Below are positions 53,596-64,000 of a DNA stretch of 64,000 nucleotides, piece after piece; position 1 is the first letter of the stretch, and every line of letters begins with the position of its first letter. Under the pieces are notes generated by a model. The model was given only the letters and a program-made list of their open reading frames with translations. It ran no database searches and was not told where the DNA came from. Location: positions 558,001 through 622,000 of the forward strand of contig JAGKQI010000097.1 in the NCBI GenBank assembly GCA_018806915.1. Reading direction: 5' to 3'. The DNA is from Phytophthora colocasiae (taxonomy: Eukaryota > Oomycota > Peronosporomycetes > Peronosporales > Peronosporaceae). The position numbers and the translations under genes are program-made.

Positions 53596-55605
53596 TTACG
53601 GCGAGATCGCGCCAGCAGCAGCAGTAACAGCACTAGCGTCAGAGCTAATGGTGGTACTGATGGTACTGGACTTGGGAGCTCGCTGGGTGGCCAGCAAGCG
53701 TCGAATCCCGTCTTCATCGTCGTCACGCAGTACGAAACTGAAATTCGCGTTGCCCTCTGACCCAACAGGGTCATGACTCGCTTCCGTCCCCACATTGTGG
53801 CCTTCTTTACCCTTCTTCGCCTCTGGACGTACCAGCAGGAAGCTCTCGCTCTCGTTCGCAACGTAATCAGGTACTCGCGCACGCAGTGTGGCGTCCAGCA
53901 GGCGATTGTTATCTCGAATGCGGACAGACACGTACTGCCTCGTGACGCTAGCCACTTGGTGTGTAATCGTACTCACGTACTGCTGGAGCAACTCCTCCGC
54001 TGAGCCTGTGTCTCGCACCAGCTTCTCAACAATCAGCTTTAACCCTTGAGCAGTACGTGCCATCGTGCGGGTTTCATCTTTGGTCTCCGACGCAAGCGCC
54101 TCCACGCTGACGACATTCTCACGAAGAGAATCAACGGCACTATGCTGGTGGTGTACCTGCGTCTCGAGCGCGGCCATATCTTCCAATTTGGCGGATAACT
54201 CGTCGGTCTGCTTTTTCCAGGACGCTTCCAGTCCGACTAAACGAGTCTGGAGGTCGCTCACTTGTTTCGTCACAGCAGCGATTGACGACGGAGAGGCTGA
54301 CGCACTGGGTTCAAAATGTGAGCCGCCCAGCTCCCCTTCCACCTGCTGAAGCCATTCCTCCACCTCCCCCAAGCGAGCACGCACGCGTCCTTCTAACGCA
54401 ATCCGCTGAGACCCTTCGAGCCTTAAACGCTCATCAAAATGGGTGCTCAACCTCGTCAACGAAGCTTCATGTTCTTCTGCAAGCGCATTCAGTACTGTCG
54501 AAAAGGGAAGCCCCGAAGCTGAGAGCGTATCGCAGTCTTGCTTCTTCTTGTCATCAATAGCATCTGACGGTGTTGAAGACTCTCCGGCAGGAGATGAAGC
54601 AGCTTCTGCAATTAACCCCTCTGCATGCTTCGTTGCACTGGCAATACACGCACTCTCCACCTCAGCAACAGCAGCTTGAACCTTCGTATCAATCTCCTCA
54701 TGCAACGTCTGCACCAGAGTCTTCAGTTGACTACTTTTGCCATGTTTTCCCACGGGCACACCAAGCACTTTCGAAATCTGAGCCAATTGCGACTGGAACG
54801 CGCTTTGTCGTCCCTCTAGCGTCGACACTCGATCACCGAGAGCATTCCCCGTCTCCTCGGAAGCAGCTGGAGTTCCTTCCTTCTGAGCAGCAAGTAAAGT
54901 CTGAACCTGTTTCTCCAGTTCCGCTACGCGACGCTCACAGTTACATCCTCCTCCTGTTCCAGAGCTCGTTAAAGGAGACCCAGATGCACCTGTCTGGCCC
55001 TGGCCCTGCATCTGAACCACGATAAAGTCCTGCAGTGCTCGAGCGAGTTCTCTGCTCTTCATCTCCATCGAATCATCTGTATTTTGTCCAAGCGCTGCCA
55101 CTGGAGCTAAAGAGACGGTGTTTGCCATAGTAGAAGCAGCATCCCCCGACAACGATGGAGCTTGAAGATAGCTTAAATAAGAAGGAAGAGCTTCTTCTTC
55201 TCTCTCTTCCTCTTCTCGCTCCGGTCTGTTCCACAGCATCCTGGCAGTAGCTTCTCCACTTGAGTACGATCCGATCACGCCATGGTTGAAAGCCTTCACT
55301 GCTCCCTGAAGACCCGGAGGACCTGCATTCATCTCGTTAGACGATAAAGAAGACGCTGGTACCCCACTGTAAGGATTGGCAGCTGCAGAGGAAGCATTAA
55401 ACGCCGTTGAACCTGTAGAAGAACCGTCAAACGCCCATAAACTGTCTGTAGACACGGAATGCGGCGGCAAATCACGTCGACGCTGCTCCAAACGACTGGT
55501 GGCACTGCTACGACGTGTTGGCTGAGTATTGGGGCCGTTGGAGACGCGCCTAGGGCGTCTAGGGAAGAGCTGATCCGCGTCTGAAGCAGGCGACGATGAC
55601 CACAT
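53596..55605 (-). CDS. Large coiled-coil protein of unknown function
   Basis: A single 669-aa exon from the ATG at 55605. The N-terminal ~190 residues are Ser/Ala-rich and disordered. Residues ~195-560 show repeated heptads (RRVAELEKQVQTLLAAQKEG, RVSTLEGRQSAFQSQLAQIS and LETQVHHQHSAVDSLRENVV), indicating an extended coiled coil. A conserved-looking segment (LLQQYVSTITHQVASVTRQY, then VSVRIRDNNRLLDATLRARV) precedes an acidic tail ending TAAAGAISP. No enzymatic domain or membrane segment. A cytoskeletal, centrosomal or basal-body role is conceivable for such a protein but cannot be inferred from sequence. It was probably divergently paired with MCM2 before the pogo element inserted between them. 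Confidence 0.75.
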   Translation of the reverse strand: MWSSSPASDADQLFPRRPRRVSNGPNTQPTRRSSATSRLEQRRRDLPPHSVSTDSLWAFDGSSTGSTAFNASSAAANPYSGVPASSLSSNEMNAGPPGLQGAVKAFNHGVIGSYSSGEATARMLWNRPEREEEEREEEALPSYLSYLQAPSLSGDAASTMANTVSLAPVAALGQNTDDSMEMKSRELARALQDFIVVQMQGQGQTGASGSPLTSSGTGGGCNCERRVAELEKQVQTLLAAQKEGTPAASEETGNALGDRVSTLEGRQSAFQSQLAQISKVLGVPVGKHGKSSQLKTLVQTLHEEIDTKVQAAVAEVESACIASATKHAEGLIAEAASSPAGESSTPSDAIDDKKKQDCDTLSASGLPFSTVLNALAEEHEASLTRLSTHFDERLRLEGSQRIALEGRVRARLGEVEEWLQQVEGELGGSHFEPSASASPSSIAAVTKQVSDLQTRLVGLEASWKKQTDELSAKLEDMAALETQVHHQHSAVDSLRENVVSVEALASETKDETRTMARTAQGLKLIVEKLVRDTGSAEELLQQYVSTITHQVASVTRQYVSVRIRDNNRLLDATLRARVPDYVANESESFLLVRPEAKKGKEGHNVGTEASHDPVGSEGNANFSFVLRDDDEDGIRRLLATQRAPKSSTISTTISSDASAVTAAAGAISP

Positions 55606-55727
55606 ACTGGGGGAATGCTGGACTGAGCGTTAAGCGGTAATTTGGTGATTGGTAGAAAAGGAAACCTTTTTAACCAATCATTATTTAATTGAGACCCAAA
55701 GCTTGGAGGGGTTAATCGGTTCAACTA

Positions 55728-55753
55728 CCGTAAAATGCGGATGGAGTGAGACA
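55728..55753 (+). repeat. pogo left terminal inverted repeat
   Basis: 26 bp, exact inverse of 57541-57566, preceded by TA at 55726-55727. Confidence 0.95.
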
Positions 55754-55868
55754 AGTGCATTGAGTGCGACATCAAGCGATTTGTAGGGGTGACACCTCCT
55801 CCAATATAAAAATTAAAAAAATCCTGAAAGATAGAATTAAGAAAAAACTTGTGCATTTTGAAAAACCT

Positions 55869-57428
55869 ATTATGCGCTAACGATAGTATTCTCAACAGCT
55901 TCCAGTTGAAAAGTGCTGAAGACATCCTGTTCGTTACGGGGGCCAATAGGTATCAGATGAGCTTTTCTAAATCCGCTAATGATGGTAGCAGGCGTAATTT
56001 CAGCCCAAGCCTTCGCTACCATCAGCGACAGCATTGCACGGCGGTCGCTTGCTGTCTTTGGAAACGGATGATCGACATGATACTCAATATACAGCCTCCT
56101 ACACGCAGACGTACATCAGAAAACCTAGCATTTTGCAGAGAAAGTATACTGTACGTACTCGATAGCCGCCTTGAATGAGTGCATTACACTGACATCCATA
56201 GGCTGACTCAGCCCCGTAATTCCCGGAGGAAAGTACTCGACTTGTGTGTGGCAATGATCTTGCAGCTCATTCCTCACGCTAGCCATTTTGTGGACCTTAA
56301 GACTATCTAGAAGCAGCAATCTGCAGCCATCTAGATGTGGAACCCACACCTTATTCACAAATTAAAAATTAGTAATAATAAAAATTAGATCGACAACCAA
56401 AACTTATTACCTCGTTAATCCATTTTTGCATTGTGTCGTGATCGGTCCATGCCTTCCGCTGGACTGTGTGAGCACAAGATGGATCGCCGAATGTTGCTGC
56501 TTCAACCTCCTTTGAGACGGGCCCTCCAGGAACGCCGGTAAATACGATAAACGGCGGGAGCTTTTCTCCCGTTGCAGACGCACACAAAAACACCGTGCAG
56601 CGAGAGCCATTGATCGCTGTTCCCTGGACAACGTCAATATTTTTTGTACCTACATAATCCACTGTTAAACGGCCAGGACTATCGATACACACGCCGGTCT
56701 GGTCCATATTGAACAGGCTGGAGTACTTCTCCGTGTATGAAGACAGTTTTGAGAGGACACCTTCCAATTCCACAGTTGTGTTTACAGCACTTGCAAATGC
56801 ATCTGCAACTTCCTAATACAATATTAGTTAAAATAAAATAAATAAAAATTTTAAATACGTACTTGCAGGTCTTCCCGTCGTTTTGTGCCACGGTGCGTAA
56901 TACGTCGGACAGTGAGACGGTTGCGCTTTAAAAAGCGAGTCACCCACGCTCTTAGTGCTCCAAAGCGGCGGGATAGAGCAAACGCTGGGTCAAACTTAGC
57001 AATTATAAGCATGATGCATTTTACAGTGACGCAGCGACTTTTTTCGCGTCGCATTGAATTGATCCAGTCGATTAATCTACAATAGAAAATAGATTAAGTT
57101 TTAATTTCAATGCGTTAATAACGTTCACAACTTACCGCGATTCCAGCTCTGGAAATCTAACATACTTCTTCTGCTGGGTTTGTACAGTGGTGTAGCATTT
57201 GTTAGGTGCTTTAGCCTTTGCGGTTGCTAACGTTTTTTTCTGAGCTTTCCAGCGATACACAGTTGACCTATGTACTTTGAAGTCTTTAGCAACGGCAACA
57301 GCTGATTGGGCTTCAGCCGCGCAAGCTCCCTACAGTCACCACGTTCAGTTAGATACATAAGTAAAAGCATAGCGTTCCTAATAACTTACATGGAACTTCT
57401 TTCTGTTGCTGTTTTTTTGTTTCCGCAT
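55869..57428 (-). CDS. pogo-like transposase (DDE superfamily 1), six exons
   Basis: 422 aa after splicing 57428-57390, 57329-57136, 57076-56863, 56812-56411, 56349-56159 and 56097-55869. All five introns are 50-61 bp, GT-AG, and keep frame. Domains: an N-terminal pipsqueak-type HTH (AVAVAKDFKVHRSTVYRWKA), a CENP-B-type HTH (FGALRAWVTRFLKRNRLTVR), then the DDE_1 catalytic core. Its acidic triad lies in NMDQTGVCID, LLLLDSLKVHK and GITGLSQPMDVSVMHSFK. The C-terminal helical part (AMLSLMVAKAWAEITPATII) completes the family's usual length. No stop or frameshift was found. It should bind the terminal repeats and catalyse TA-targeted cut-and-paste. Confidence 0.9.
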
Positions 57429-57540
57429 TGCGGAAAATTGCGCTCTGCCAGGATGGAAGTCGTGGCTGGCAATAGCCCGCACCAGCAATATAACCTCATA
57501 AGGTTTATTTATGTTTTGCTGTTTGCAGACCAATAAAATC

Positions 57541-57566
57541 TGTCTCACTCCATCCGCATTTTACGG
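57541..57566 (-). repeat. pogo right terminal inverted repeat
   Basis: 26 bp, exact inverse of the left end, followed by TA at 57567-57568. Confidence 0.95.
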
Positions 57567-57637
57567 TATACGTTATAAATAATTACGGTATACATCCGGA
57601 AGACGATACGTATAGCACTTTAGCGCGCAAAAAAGCA

Positions 57638-60600
57638 ATGGACACCTCGGACGCGTCTCCGCCTGGTTCGCCGCCTTCTAGCTCAGCACCAACAAACCAT
57701 TCAGACACCGCTCCTGCTGCATCAGATGCACCTCTCTCTGGCACGCCGAATGGTGCCTCTATTCTCGCTAACGGCCTTGAAGACAGCGAGAACGAGAGCG
57801 ATAATGATGACATTAGAGGCCGCAAACGTCGCCGCCTCCGGCGTGGTGACGCTCCGTCTTCAGCAGTTGATGACGCGCCTTCATCACCAACACTGAGTCA
57901 GATTGCCAATGGTGAAGACGATGACGACGTGGATGGCTTTGTAGTGGGGGATATGGAGCAGGAAGAGGCACAGGGAGATGACGATTATGGGGAACAGGCA
58001 GAAGAGCTGGACGAGGAGATTGTGGACGAATTGGACATTCAGGAGAGGGAGAGACACTATTTCTCTGAAGATGAACTGGATGATGACGTGGATGGAGAAG
58101 ATCTGGGGGAAAATGCAGCAATGTAAGAGGTTTTAGAGAGATACTTTTGTCTACCGGTAGGGTATAAACCCTAATGTCATTTATGTATGTGATGCAGGGA
58201 TTACCGCCGTATGGAGACGTTGGATCGATATGACACGACGATGCTGGATACCAGACAGTACGAGGATATGGACCAGGACACGAGACGAGCAGTAGAAGAC
58301 GAGTTGAATCGACGTGATGCTCGTGAAGGTCGCATTGCTCAGGTGCTAGAAGAAGATCAAGAGATGGAGCACGATGATGCCCATAGAAGACGGTTCAGAC
58401 GCCGACAGGAAGGAGAAGAAGGTTACGATATGATGGGAGGAACTGTGGATGACGATGAAGAACTCATTAACTTGGAAAACTTCGACGTCCCTCTTCGAGA
58501 GTGGATTGCGACTGAAATACCGAGAGAAGAGATCAAGCGAAGGTTCCGGAACTTTCTCAATACCTTTTCGGATGGCAAGGGCAGACTCGTGTACCACGAG
58601 AAGATCGTGCAGTTGGCACAGCGCAATGAGCAGTCACTGGAGATTGAGATTGGAGATGTTATTCACAGTATGTCGATGGTGGCTGCGTGGCTTGTGGAAG
58701 CTCCGAAGGATATGTTCACTATTCTAGATGAAGTGGCCCAGGAAGTCGTGCTGTCGCTGTTCCCGTACTATTCTACGATTCACCAGCAGATCTATGTACG
58801 AATTCTGGATCTACCAGGTACTGAGCGACTGCGCGACTTACGTACAGCACACTTGAACTTTTTGATCAAGGTTTCCGGTGTGGTGACGAGACGTACGTCG
58901 GTGTTCCCACAGCTGCAGCTGATTAAAGTAAACTGTCCAGGCTGTGGAGCTGTTCTAGGACCGTTCACACAGCAAGGACAGCAGGAAATCAAGCTTAACG
59001 CGTGCCCGGAGTGCCAGTACCGCGGCCACTTCCCTGTGAACAGTGAGCAGACCGTGTACCGCAACTTCCAGAAGATCACACTGCAGGAATCACCTGGTAG
59101 TGTACCTCCTGGCCGTGTACCTCGCTCAAAAGATGTTGTTCTGGTTGGAGATCTCATCGACAAGGCCCGACCTGGTGATGAAATCGCTGTTACTGGAATC
59201 TACACGAACACACCGGACCCGACGCTGAACTTGCGGGATGGATTCCCTGTATTTCGTACTGTGATTGAAGCTAACCACGTTGAACGTCGTGCAGATGTGC
59301 TAGGTAGTCAATTGCTCACTGCAGAAGACAAGAAGCAGATCTTACGTCTTGCGAAACAGCCGGATATTGCTCAGCGGATTATTAACAGCATTGCCCCGTC
59401 CATCTATGGCCATCAACAAGTGAAGACTGCGTTAGCTCTGGCACTTTTCGGCGGAAAGCCTAAGTTTATCAAGAATTCGCGAGTACGTGGTGATCTCAAT
59501 GTTCTCATGGTGGGAGATCCAGGTACAGCCAAGTCTCAGTTCCTCAAATTCGCGAAACAGACAGCACCTCGTGCAGTTTATTCTACGGGTAAAGGCGCTT
59601 CCGCAGTGGGTCTTACGGCTGGCGTGTCCCGTGATCCCTTCACCAAGGAGTGGGTGTTACAGGGTGGTGCGTTGGTGTTGGCAGATAAGGGTGTTTGTCT
59701 GATTGACGAGTTCGACAAAATGAACGAGCAGGACCGAACGAGTATTCACGAAGCTATGGAACAACAAAGTATTTCCGTGTCGAAGGCTGGTATTGTGACG
59801 TCTCTGCAGGCTCGGTGCTCCGTAATCGCGGCTGCTAATCCAATTGGTGGTCGGTATAACGCTGCTCGTACTTTCGCAGAGAATGTGGAGCTCACAGACC
59901 CGATTCTGCAGCGTTTTGACTTGCTCTGCGTCTTGCAGGACAAAGTGGACCCTGTGGACGACGAACGACTGGCGGATTTTGTTGTTTCCAGTCATATGCG
60001 CAGTAACTCGAGGAAGAAAACCCCCGAGGAAGAAGAGGAAGGAGCGGACGAAGAGGACGAATTGACGGCGATGACGCAGTCCATGCAGGTCGGAGATGGC
60101 GAAGCCTCCATGACTCTGGACCAGGAGCTGCTTCGTAAGTACATTTTGTACGCACGTACGTATGTAAACCCCGTGCTCGCGAGTGGTCTAGACACTGGCA
60201 AGGTCGAAGCTTTCTACGCGCAGCTCCGTCGAGCTTCACAGCACACTGGCGCTGTTCCTGTAGCTGTTCGACACCTCGAGTCTCTCTTCCGTATGGCTGA
60301 AGCTCACTCTCGAATGCATTTACGAGACACCGTAGGAGATGAAGACCTGGCTCTTGCTATTCGAGTGCTGACGGAGAGCTTGTGCGATGCGCAGAAGTTC
60401 ACGTTCAAGCGGCAGTGGCGGCGTTTGTTCCGACCGTATCTAACCTATCGCCAAGACAACAACGTGCTGTTGCTTCACGTGCTGCACGAATTATTCAAGT
60501 CTGCACACGCCTACCAGCAGCTGCGCATGCAAGCGAACGCTCAGGCTGGTCACCGCAGCCACAGGGAGACTACACTCACGGTTTTACGCGATGATCTACT

Positions 60601-60718
60601 TTCGAAGGCGAAATCGGTCGGGATTTACGACCTCAGTGAGTTCTACGAGTCCACAGCGTTCACTAAAGCAGGCTTCCGTATCGACGAGGCCACCAACTCC
60701 ATCATTAAGGACATATAA
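57638..60718 (+). CDS. MCM2: DNA replication licensing factor MCM2
   Basis: 1001 aa from two exons (57638-58122, 58198-60718; intron gtaaga...cag, 75 bp). The long acidic and Ser-rich N-terminus contains the histone-binding-type region (EIVDELDIQERERHYFSEDE) and a basic GRKRRRLRRG that could be a nuclear signal. A C4 zinc finger (CPGCGAVLGP...CPECQYRGHF, residues ~407-440) precedes the AAA+ core with Walker A GDPGTAKSQ (~601), Walker B CLIDEFDKM (~662) and the Arg finger LQRFDLL (~732). The C-terminal winged helix ends the protein. MCM2 is part of the MCM2-7 replicative helicase. Intact, essential, and expected to be cell-cycle regulated; its promoter now abuts a pogo transposon. Confidence 0.98.
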
Positions 60719-60755
60719 ACAGGTGTAGACGCGTGTTAAGGTAAGCCGTGGAGGC

Positions 60756-62828
60756 CTAGAGAGCCTTACCGTTGTACACAAGCTGGTTGATCTTCTCTGG
60801 TAGCAGCTCAGCCATCTCTCCACAAATGGTAAGCTCTGTCTGGAAGCTGCGACGTAGCTCTTGCCCTTGATCTGCTGGGTACTTGTTCTCGTACTTCCGG
60901 ACCAGTGCAGTCACTGCTTCGTGGTACGCGAGACTCTGACGCCAATAGCCCACCGTCTTAGCGGCATCGGACGGGAACGAGATCTTCCCACACGCATGAG
61001 CGAGGCCGAAGTAGCCCAACAACATCGTTCTAAACTCTTTCGGAGACAAGGCTTCACCTGGAGGTAACTGAACTCCTTTTCCACCACGCAACACACTCAC
61101 TCGCATGGGATCTTCACTCGAGTTTTCAGGTGTAGACGAAGGATAGTAGAGCAGGAGGAACTGTTGGTAGCACTGAACAGCTTTGATCTCGTACGCCATA
61201 GCCTTCTCCCCAGCTTCCTTACTCTGTTTCAGCTCGAACACGTCAGCGTTGATCTCACCGCACTCGAAGTAAAGCTCTTGCAACAGGTCAGTGAATGCAC
61301 GTTCGTTCAACGTATCTCCAAGCATCGGCGAGAGCAACGCGAGTCTTCGTCTCTGCATGGCCACACGACGTCCACGAGCTTCTTCAAACGGTAGGAGTCG
61401 ACGGTAAAGGGCACTTTCACGCTGCAGCAGTCGTACGTGCTGCGTAACGAAGCCATCCAGGACAAAAACGTCCCTAGCACGAGTACAAGCACGAAGACCC
61501 ATTTTGAAGACATTTCGAGCTTGGTCAAACGTCTCCACACTGGATGCTGGGACGTATTCCATCCCAAAGCCTTCAGATTCATCTTTTAGCGTCGTTAGAG
61601 TCACCTCCATGCTGCTAGGTCGAGGCAGCACAACCTCAATCTCTTGAACGTCGAAGCCTTCGCTCTTCATTCCTGCAAGACGAAGCGTGGTCACGTGTAG
61701 CCGACTCCAAGTCGAGTAAATCTCTGCTTCCAGTAGCTTCTGGTCTTCATCTTCGTCTTCTGTTCTGTGATGAAGCAGCATGTACTCACTTGCTTTTAGG
61801 CACGTAGCTGCATCTCTGGGATTGTCGGTATCGAGATAAAACTCCACCAGTTTCAACGCATTCCGCACCCATTCATGCGCCCCAGTAAAGTTTCCCTCTC
61901 CTTCAGCGTTAACGCATTGCAATAGCTGTAGTTCCAACGTTGATAGACAAAACCTGGCCGATTCGTCCGCCATGCCCAAGCTCCCGTACACTTGAGCCAA
62001 GTAGAAGTGCGCGTGGGTCTGTGCAGCCGCCAGAGCCTCATCCTGCTTCTTGTGCTTGTCGCAGAGCTTCTGGCCCGCTGAAAGGTAGCAAAGAGCTCTC
62101 AGTAGCCTCGAACGATTCGTCCAGAGCACTCCCAGTTGGTTCAGTAGCTCCACCACGTACGTCAGGAACTCTTCATGCTCGTTCTTCACTTCGACTTGTG
62201 GTATTTCCTTTAAAAGCTTCTGTACAGACTCTTTAGCTTCCGTTTGGGCTCCAGATCCATCATCAACTGTGATATCCGTCGTGAACTTGACTAATTCTGG
62301 GAAGAAGAAGTTGCCAGCCTCCTCTAGAGCAGGCTGAGCGTCTACAGCACAAAAAAAGTCATAAAATCATTTCCAAAGCTCAGTTTTAAGCCACAAAATG
62401 ACGGAAAACTCGCGTACTGTGAGGTTCTTCCACAGCCAAGTAGGTAACACCTAACTTGATGGCTGTGACAGCGGTTTCCTGCAGGTTAGCAGCACATAAC
62501 GACCTAGTTTGAGTACTGATATAGCCTAAATCTACTCTCCTGTGCCTTCTACTAGGAATTACGTACAGCGGGAGCCAAATCTGTCGTCCTGAGCTTCTTC
62601 AGAATCTCAATTACGCGGTATTGAGCTGCATAAGGCGTCGATTCTGGGCATTCTTCCTAAGTGAGTAAAACAAATAATGTTCAACATAAGTTTTTGAGGT
62701 CAATACGATGAGGATGGAAGATATAAGGGTATGTGTGGATAGAGGAGATCAATGCGCCTTTAACGCACCGCTGATATAGCCTCAATATGCTGTAGAATCG
62801 CAGGGAAGTTCTCGGGAAGATCGCTCAT
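60756..62828 (-). CDS. KIF-binding protein (KBP) homologue
   Basis: 598 aa from four exons (62828-62769, 62656-62567, 62478-62418, 62341-60756), phases consistent. The protein is all-helical, TPR-like: LLNQLGVLWTNRSRLLRALC, AAQTHAHFYLAQVYGSLGMA, GAHEWVRNALKLVEFYLDTD. The KBP C-terminal signature follows, including RRLLPFEEARGRRVAMQRRR, LLQELYFECGEINADVFELK and EIKAVQCYQQFLLLYY. KBP binds kinesin motor domains and blocks microtubule attachment, affecting organelle and ciliary transport. It converges on MCM2, their stop codons 37 bp apart. Identity rests on domain order and length; I could not align it. Confidence 0.78.
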
Positions 62829-62968
62829 GCTTGCAGGGATTGGGCGGCTGTTGAATTATAGGCTATGAAAATATTTACCCCTTAATGATTTGGTTAAAAA
62901 GGTTTCAATATTGCATATATCGCAGATAGAAAAGAAAATATTACTTCAACGTAACCGGTATCACCGAT

Positions 62969-63598
62969 CTACGGCGTGTGCATCCACGACGGCAAGTTAC
63001 TGTCTCCATGAACCATTGGTGACGCAGCCACGGGTGGAGCCGAAGCAACAGGTACTTCCACTTGAGCTACTGGTTGCACAACGGCTTGGAACGGTGCTTT
63101 TTCCTTTGGTAGCGGCGTAGATGTGACTGGTAGTGCAGTTAAAACCGGAACTCGAGTAGTAGGACCCGTTTCCGCATTGCGACGTGGTGCACTGTTATTC
63201 CCAAATGCGAAGATGGCCAGTATCTGCAAGCCAGCCATCACAATCAGCGCTATCCCTTCGATAATCAAGATGAGGTTGTCGCTACAGTCGCACTGGTGGT
63301 CCCTGGTCTTCCCCAGTAGAGCAGTCATAATGCCACTCACAGCGAAGATACAGGAGCGACCGAGACGGTATCGCATGAACCCGAAGAAGAAGAAGAAAAG
63401 CTCCCACTTGGACTCTCCAAACGCCAATATCAAGCCGAAACAGACGCCTAAAAAGCAGAGACAGCCGAATTCCGCTTGGGTGTCGACTGCAGTCACCGAC
63501 AGTTGCATGGTGTTGAACCCCATACATGACACAACGAAGAGCATGAAGCCTACTATGGCACTCACGAGACGTAGAAGCCCCTTCGGTGAGATCAACAT
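62969..63598 (-). CDS. Four-pass membrane protein, COPI-associated/TVP15-like
   Basis: 209 aa, single exon. About four hydrophobic segments (LVSAIVGFMLFVVSCMG, GCLCFLGVCFGLILAFG, CIFAVSGIMTALLG and LILIIEGIALIVMAGLQILA) surround FFFFGFMRYRLGRS, which resembles the conserved GRxxFY-type loop of the COPI-associated/TVP15 Golgi family. A Pro/Val-rich cytosolic tail follows. Probably a Golgi or endosomal membrane protein; the family call is tentative and a tetraspan protein of another family is possible. Confidence 0.55.
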   Translation of the reverse strand: MLISPKGLLRLVSAIVGFMLFVVSCMGFNTMQLSVTAVDTQAEFGCLCFLGVCFGLILAFGESKWELFFFFFGFMRYRLGRSCIFAVSGIMTALLGKTRDHQCDCSDNLILIIEGIALIVMAGLQILAIFAFGNNSAPRRNAETGPTTRVPVLTALPVTSTPLPKEKAPFQAVVQPVAQVEVPVASAPPVAASPMVHGDSNLPSWMHTP

Positions 63599-63841
63599 GG
63601 TGACGGAACCTAAATGGAAGTGGTAGTCGCCAAGTTGATGCTAAAGTTACACTTGAAAGTGGTTTCCTCTCCGCCTGAAACGCACTACAGATACCAGTAG
63701 CTTCTAGACGGAGACGGTCATTTGTTCTTTTAGAAGCACCGACACCAAACGGATACTACTAGCAACTCTACCAGATTCCATAGGTCATTCGAAAGCCAGA
63801 GGGAGGTGGCTTTTTCGACCAGCAAAACTGGCACCCAAGCC
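63599..63841. promoter_or_regulatory. Divergent promoter at right edge
   Basis: 243 bp between opposite start codons; no specific motif recognised. Confidence 0.5.
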
Positions 63842-64000
63842 ATGAAGCTCTCTCACATCCTGACATTGTCGGTGTTTTCATCAGTGTCAGTAGTGAAGAC
63901 CCAGTTAAATGGCTGGTACCCTGGCTCAGACTACACTTTTTCAGATGAAGGCGCTCCAGAAGACCTAATCAAGGCTGAATGTGGCACCTACAATGCCCCA
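63842..64000 (+). CDS. Secreted protein, N-terminal part (runs off the window)
   Basis: 53 codons from the ATG at 63842, open to the end. The N-terminus MKLSHILTLSVFSSVSVVKT is a plausible signal peptide. The following NGWYPGSDYTFSDEG and AECGTYNAP recall the start of secreted oomycete alpha/beta hydrolases of the TAP-like/S33 peptidase type, where a Trp-Tyr-Pro and an early cysteine are common. Too little is visible to confirm. Confidence 0.55.
   Translation, partial: MKLSHILTLSVFSSVSVVKTQLNGWYPGSDYTFSDEGAPEDLIKAECGTYNAP

Larger units (their letters stand above)
55728..57566 (-). mobile_element. pogo/Tigger-like DNA transposon, apparently intact
   Basis: 1839 bp with perfect 26-bp terminal inverted repeats (CCGTAAAATGCGGATGGAGT..., 55728-55753 and 57541-57566) flanked by TA dinucleotides, the Tc1/mariner-superfamily target. 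The interior holds one uninterrupted, spliced transposase gene on the minus strand. It lies between the divergent coiled-coil and MCM2 genes, its right end 71 bp from the MCM2 start codon. Perfect ends and an open gene suggest recent insertion and possible competence. Confidence 0.94.

Noticed and set aside
54065..55025. Plus-strand frames opposite the coiled-coil gene
   Set aside because: Mirror of Ser/Ala/Glu-rich codons; no domain or splice structure.
59892..60239. Minus-strand frames opposite MCM2
   Set aside because: Shadows of a strongly conserved coding exon.
63123..63626. Plus-strand 167-aa frame opposite the COPI-associated-like gene
   Set aside because: Antisense of membrane-segment codons, without domain or plausible start.

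Overview
The window is nuclear DNA of an oomycete, most likely Phytophthora or a close relative. The evidence is compact eukaryotic genes with 50-75 bp GT-AG introns, a WLGC-type leucine-rich-repeat membrane protein, an MCM2 gene, a retromer subunit, an SR splicing factor, and oomycete-style piggyBac, PIF/Harbinger, MULE, pogo and Gypsy elements. There are no bacterial operons, CRISPR arrays or rRNA genes.

Layout. (1) 1-16026 is a head-to-tail array of about 611-bp units. Each unit carries one identical minus-strand tRNA-Lys(CUU) gene. There are 26 intact copies, and the array runs off the left edge. (2) 16027-30614 is a PIF/Harbinger element inserted inside the 27th tRNA gene. It contains a nested piggyBac-like element (16787-20467) and a nested full-length Gypsy retrotransposon (20486-28800; 460-bp LTRs, TATAC target duplication). 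The other half of the broken tRNA and the last array unit follow at 30615-31178. (3) 31179-39598 is a graveyard of decayed pieces: an oomycete repeat protein, a retroelement integrase, a protein kinase, a MULE SWIM fragment, a second piggyBac transposase, and a solo LTR of the same Gypsy family. (4) 39599-64000 is a gene-dense host region: WLGC-LRR membrane protein, 2-oxoglutarate oxygenase, LRR protein, RanBP2-ankyrin protein, VPS26, SR protein, a BED-finger/STPR-like protein, an HTH-UPRT fusion, a coiled-coil protein, MCM2, a KIF-binding protein, a COPI-associated-like membrane protein, and the start of a secreted protein. An apparently intact pogo-like transposon sits in the MCM2 promoter.

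Host genes are mostly arranged as divergent pairs sharing 130-290 bp promoters and convergent pairs whose ends nearly touch or overlap. Most splice junctions were placed by hand and preserve frame; the WLGC gene's first junction is the least certain.

The most unusual observation is that the Gypsy element is tiled along its whole length (LTRs, gag, pol and an antisense reading frame) with short perfect hairpins, roughly one per 25-35 bp. Neighbouring genes and other transposons do not show this. The next most interesting are the tRNA-Lys array with its higher-order structure, the antisense gene overlapping the Gypsy chromodomain, the HTH-UPRT pseudoenzyme fusion, and the intact pogo element.
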